Source: Altererythrobacter sp.
GTDB lineage: Bacteria; Pseudomonadota; Alphaproteobacteria; Sphingomonadales; Sphingomonadaceae
Direction: 5' to 3'
NCBI GenBank assembly: GCA_023299945.1
Contig: JALZVZ010000346.1
Location: forward strand, 1 to 6,077
Length of the DNA: 6,077 nt
Below, in pieces: positions 4,153-6,077 of this stretch. The first letter of the stretch is position 1. Each line of letters starts with the position of its first letter. The notes under the pieces were generated by a model that was not told where the DNA came from, ran no database searches, and saw only the letters and a program-made list of their open reading frames with translations. The position numbers and the translations under genes were made by a program.

Positions 4153-5034
4153 TTGCAGAAACTACGTAAAAACAAATATTTGATTGCGGCGGCGATTTTT
4201 GTGGCAATGCCTGCATCTGTTTCGGCGCAATCTGGCGATGGGCTTGCAAAACCCTCCACAGGTGAACTTACTTTTGCTGATCTGGCGAGCCTATCTGATG
4301 CCGCAGAATTGGTGATTCGAGCGCAAATTCGACGACAGATTCGTGTCAAGGCGGAGCGTGCGCCCGGCCTTCAGACCGGATTCGCACGTCTCTATATAGA
4401 GGCACGCACTTTGGCGCTGGTATCGGGCAATGTGCCAATCGGCGAATCGCTGCGTTATTTGGTGGATGTGCCACTGACCGCAAAGGGCAAAGCGCCCAAA
4501 TTGAAGCGCGACGAAGTGCTATTGTTTGCCCGCGCACCGCAAGGCGCCGCGGACGGCGCAACACAAATCCAGCTGGTCGGGCCGCATGCTCAGCAGGCTT
4601 ATTCCGCCTATATGGAGGAACGCCTGCGCCCGATTCTGTCTGAATTGGTCGGCCCTGATGCACCGGCGCGGGTCACTGGCGTGCGTGATGCATTATCGGT
4701 TAGCGGGAATTTGGCTGGCGAATCGGAAACGCAAATATTCCTCAAAACCGATGATGGCGCACCTGTTTCCATCGCGGTTCTGCGCCGCCCGTCGCTGGAG
4801 CCGGTATGGGGCGTTTCATGGGGCGAGATTATCGATCAATCCGCGCGCCCACCGCGCCCGCAAACCATTGGCTGGTATCGCTTGGCATGCAATTTACCGC
4901 TGAGCCTGCCATCGGGAGCCAATCTTTCCCGCGACCGGACCCAGCGCATGCAGGCAGAGCGCGATTACCGTTTTGTTGTGAGCCAATTGGGCGAATGCAC
5001 GCGCACTCTACCCACTCTGCCGCAGGGCTAATGT
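4153..5034 (+). CDS. Exported protein of unknown function
   Basis: A 292-residue protein starting at TTG, with a clear Sec signal peptide: a basic start (KLRKNKY, 3-9), a hydrophobic core (10-19) and a likely cleavage after VSA (Ala25/Gln26). The mature protein should be periplasmic or secreted. No Cys follows the core, so it is not a lipoprotein, and no further membrane helix is visible. The first half has a regular alternating pattern (LVIRAQIRRQIRV at 53-65, ARLYIEART, LRYLVDVPL, DEVLLFARAP), which suggests a beta-rich domain. The second half has VSIAVLRRP and PVWGVSWGEII, followed by a Cys at 246 and another at 282. These are the only two cysteines, so a disulfide is plausible. I do not recognise a named domain; it looks like a lineage-restricted conserved hypothetical. 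It is divergent from tonB and lies 90 bp upstream of the thioesterase gene, with which it may be cotranscribed. Confidence 0.85.
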
Positions 5035-5061
5035 AAGCCAGACCTAGCGATAACATCCGAA

Positions 5062-5095
5062 TTGGGGGAAACTGAAGGAATTCTATCTCCCCCAA
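5062..5095 (+). other. Inverted repeat between the exported-protein and thioesterase genes
   Basis: TTGGGGGA at 5062-5069 pairs with TCCCCCAA at 5088-5095 (8 bp, 18-nt loop). No T-run follows in either direction, so it is not a standard terminator. It ends 29 nt before the thioesterase ATG and may act in mRNA processing or partial termination. Confidence 0.4.
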
Positions 5096-5124
5096 AGCGG
5101 CGCGGCACGCTAGAGCTTGCGGCC

Positions 5125-5595
5125 ATGACCTCAGCAGCAAAAGATTATTTCACTCACCAGTTCCGCGTCCGCTATGCTGAGGTTGACCCCCAAGCGGTTG
5201 TCTTCAACTCGCGCTATTTGGAATATGCCGATCTGGTCATCACTGAATTTTGGCGCACAATCGGCCTGCATTTCTCCGGCAAAGACGCGCTAGAATTTCA
5301 TGTGGTGAAGGCCGAGGTGGAATATATCCAGCCGATCCGCCTCGATGAACTGATCGAGGGACGCGCATTCACCAGCAAAATCGGTAACAGCTCGCTGACC
5401 ACACAGATTGAATTGTGGGGCACGGGCGAAACTGGCCGTTCTGAAGGCGCAGCAGACCTGCGCGCGCGCATCACCTTGGTGAATGTCCATGTCGATCTGG
5501 CCAGCGGCAAGCCTCTGCCGATCCCTGATCATGCCCGCGCATCGATTGAAAAGAGCTTGCCCGGCGACACTGCCAATCCAGCGGAGAGCAATTAA
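5125..5595 (+). CDS. Hot-dog-fold acyl-CoA thioesterase (4-hydroxybenzoyl-CoA thioesterase/YbgC type)
   Basis: A 156-residue cytoplasmic protein that probably hydrolyses an acyl-CoA or aryl-CoA thioester; the substrate cannot be read from sequence. The family signature sits at the N-terminus: RVRYAEVDPQAVVFNSRYLEYAD (14-36), with Asp21 in the position of the catalytic Asp of 4HBT enzymes and the usual small-hydrophobic-Asn-Tyr pattern after it. The FHVVKAEVEYIQPIRLDELIE region (about 55-75) matches the second strand set of the fold. Length is normal for the family (130-160). I chose the ATG at 5125 because the conserved part begins about 13 residues later; an upstream TTG at 5062 would add 21 residues unlike the family and would lie inside a hairpin. 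The ribosome binding site at this ATG is weak. The stop TAA is followed directly by the hom start, so the two genes are probably cotranscribed. Confidence 0.85.
   Translation: MTSAAKDYFTHQFRVRYAEVDPQAVVFNSRYLEYADLVITEFWRTIGLHFSGKDALEFHVVKAEVEYIQPIRLDELIEGRAFTSKIGNSSLTTQIELWGTGETGRSEGAADLRARITLVNVHVDLASGKPLPIPDHARASIEKSLPGDTANPAESN
5583..5588 (+). promoter_or_regulatory. Ribosome binding site for the GTG start of hom
   Basis: GGAGAG lies 7 nt before the GTG at 5596, inside the end of the thioesterase gene. It supports the GTG start and points to coupled translation. Confidence 0.65.
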
Positions 5596-6077
5596 GTGAC
5601 CGATCTGAAAAAAACTCCCTTGCGCCTCGGTGTAGCAGGATTGGGAACCGTGGGCGTGGGCATGCTGCGACTGCTGGCTAAAAACGCCGATTTGATTGCG
5701 GCGCGCGCCGGACAAAGCTTTCAAGTCACCGCCGTTAGCGCGCAAACCAAAGCCAAGGATCGCGGCATTGATCTGTCCGCTTTTGCTTGGGAAGATGATA
5801 TGCGCAACCTCGCTGCGCGCGATGATGTCGACATAGTGGTCGAGCTGGTTGGCGGGTCACAAGGCCCTGCACTGGAACTGGCGCAGGCCGCGCTCGCCAA
5901 TGGCAAAAGCGTCGTCACAGCGAATAAAGCAATGATTGCGCATCACGGGATTGCTTTGGCCAAGGCGGCGGAAGGCTCGGGCGCTGCGCTGAAATTCGAA
6001 GCTGCTGTGGCTGGCGGTATTCCTATTGTAAAAGGTCTGCGCGAGGGTGCGGCCGCCAATGCGATTGACCAGATTTA
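5596..6077 (+). CDS. hom: Homoserine dehydrogenase, cut by right window edge
   Basis: The first 160 codons of homoserine dehydrogenase, the cytoplasmic NAD(P)H-dependent enzyme that reduces aspartate semialdehyde to homoserine for threonine, methionine and isoleucine synthesis. The Rossmann nucleotide-binding motif GLGTVG lies at 15-20. IVVELVGG (80-87), VVTANKA (106-112, with the conserved Lys111) and the start of the catalytic domain, FEAAVAGGIPIV (134-145), are all characteristic. The start is a GTG at 5596, directly after the thioesterase TAA, with GGAGAG 7 nt upstream. There is no N-terminal aspartokinase domain, so it is the monofunctional form. A C-terminal ACT domain, common in monofunctional bacterial enzymes, would lie outside the window. 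The reading frame is intact to the edge. Confidence 0.94.
   Translation, partial: MTDLKKTPLRLGVAGLGTVGVGMLRLLAKNADLIAARAGQSFQVTAVSAQTKAKDRGIDLSAFAWEDDMRNLAARDDVDIVVELVGGSQGPALELAQAALANGKSVVTANKAMIAHHGIALAKAAEGSGAALKFEAAVAGGIPIVKGLREGAAANAIDQI

Noticed and set aside
4050..4349. Minus-strand 99-codon frame in the divergent region
   Set aside because: Most of it is antisense to the signal peptide and N-terminus of the exported protein; composition and start context are poor.
5062..5124. Upstream TTG start extending the thioesterase by 21 residues
   Set aside because: The added residues are not like the hot-dog family, the TTG lies inside a hairpin arm, and an ATG at 5125 gives normal length.
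5290..5745. Minus-strand 151-codon frame
   Set aside because: It is antisense to the thioesterase and the start of hom, both recognised by family motifs.
1..6077. CRISPR arrays, insertion sequences, tRNA or rRNA genes
   Set aside because: No spaced direct repeats, transposase frame, terminal inverted repeats or RNA-gene signature were seen on either strand.

Overview
The window reads as chromosomal DNA of a Gram-negative bacterium, most likely an alphaproteobacterium and probably one of the Sphingomonadales (an Erythrobacter- or Sphingopyxis-like genome). This is inferred from moderately high GC, GTG/TTG starts, the style of the TonB/ExbB/ExbD proteins and the neighbouring hom gene; nothing here fixes the genus. 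No mobile element, CRISPR array, tRNA or rRNA was seen.

Left two thirds (1-3782, minus strand): a TonB energy-transduction cluster, transcribed from right to left. The order is tonB (3782-3084), exbB (3015-2251), exbD-a (2160-1606), exbD-b (1575-1111), then a perfect 12-bp stem that looks like an intrinsic terminator (1054-1089). After a 203-bp gap holding a candidate promoter and a strong leader hairpin, two more genes follow: exbD-c (907-392) and exbD-d (GTG start at 395, running off the left edge). They overlap by 4 bp. exbD-d is easy to miss because it starts with GTG and is cut by the window edge. It has the ExbD architecture but lacks the membrane Asp that carries protons in ExbD. One TonB and one ExbB thus sit beside four ExbD-type proteins, probably in two transcription units.

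Middle (3783-4152): a 370-bp divergent promoter region. Two inverted repeats surround a candidate tonB promoter, and a candidate extended -10 promoter serves the rightward genes.

Right third (4153-6077, plus strand): a TTG-started exported protein of unknown function, a hot-dog-fold acyl-CoA thioesterase, and, directly abutting it, the first 160 codons of homoserine dehydrogenase (hom), cut by the right edge.

How the genes work together: ExbB and ExbD proteins form the inner-membrane proton channel that energises TonB, which spans the periplasm and opens outer-membrane TonB-dependent transporters. Extra ExbD proteins could give ExbB alternative partners or serve a different client. The rightward genes are metabolic or unknown and have no evident link to TonB.
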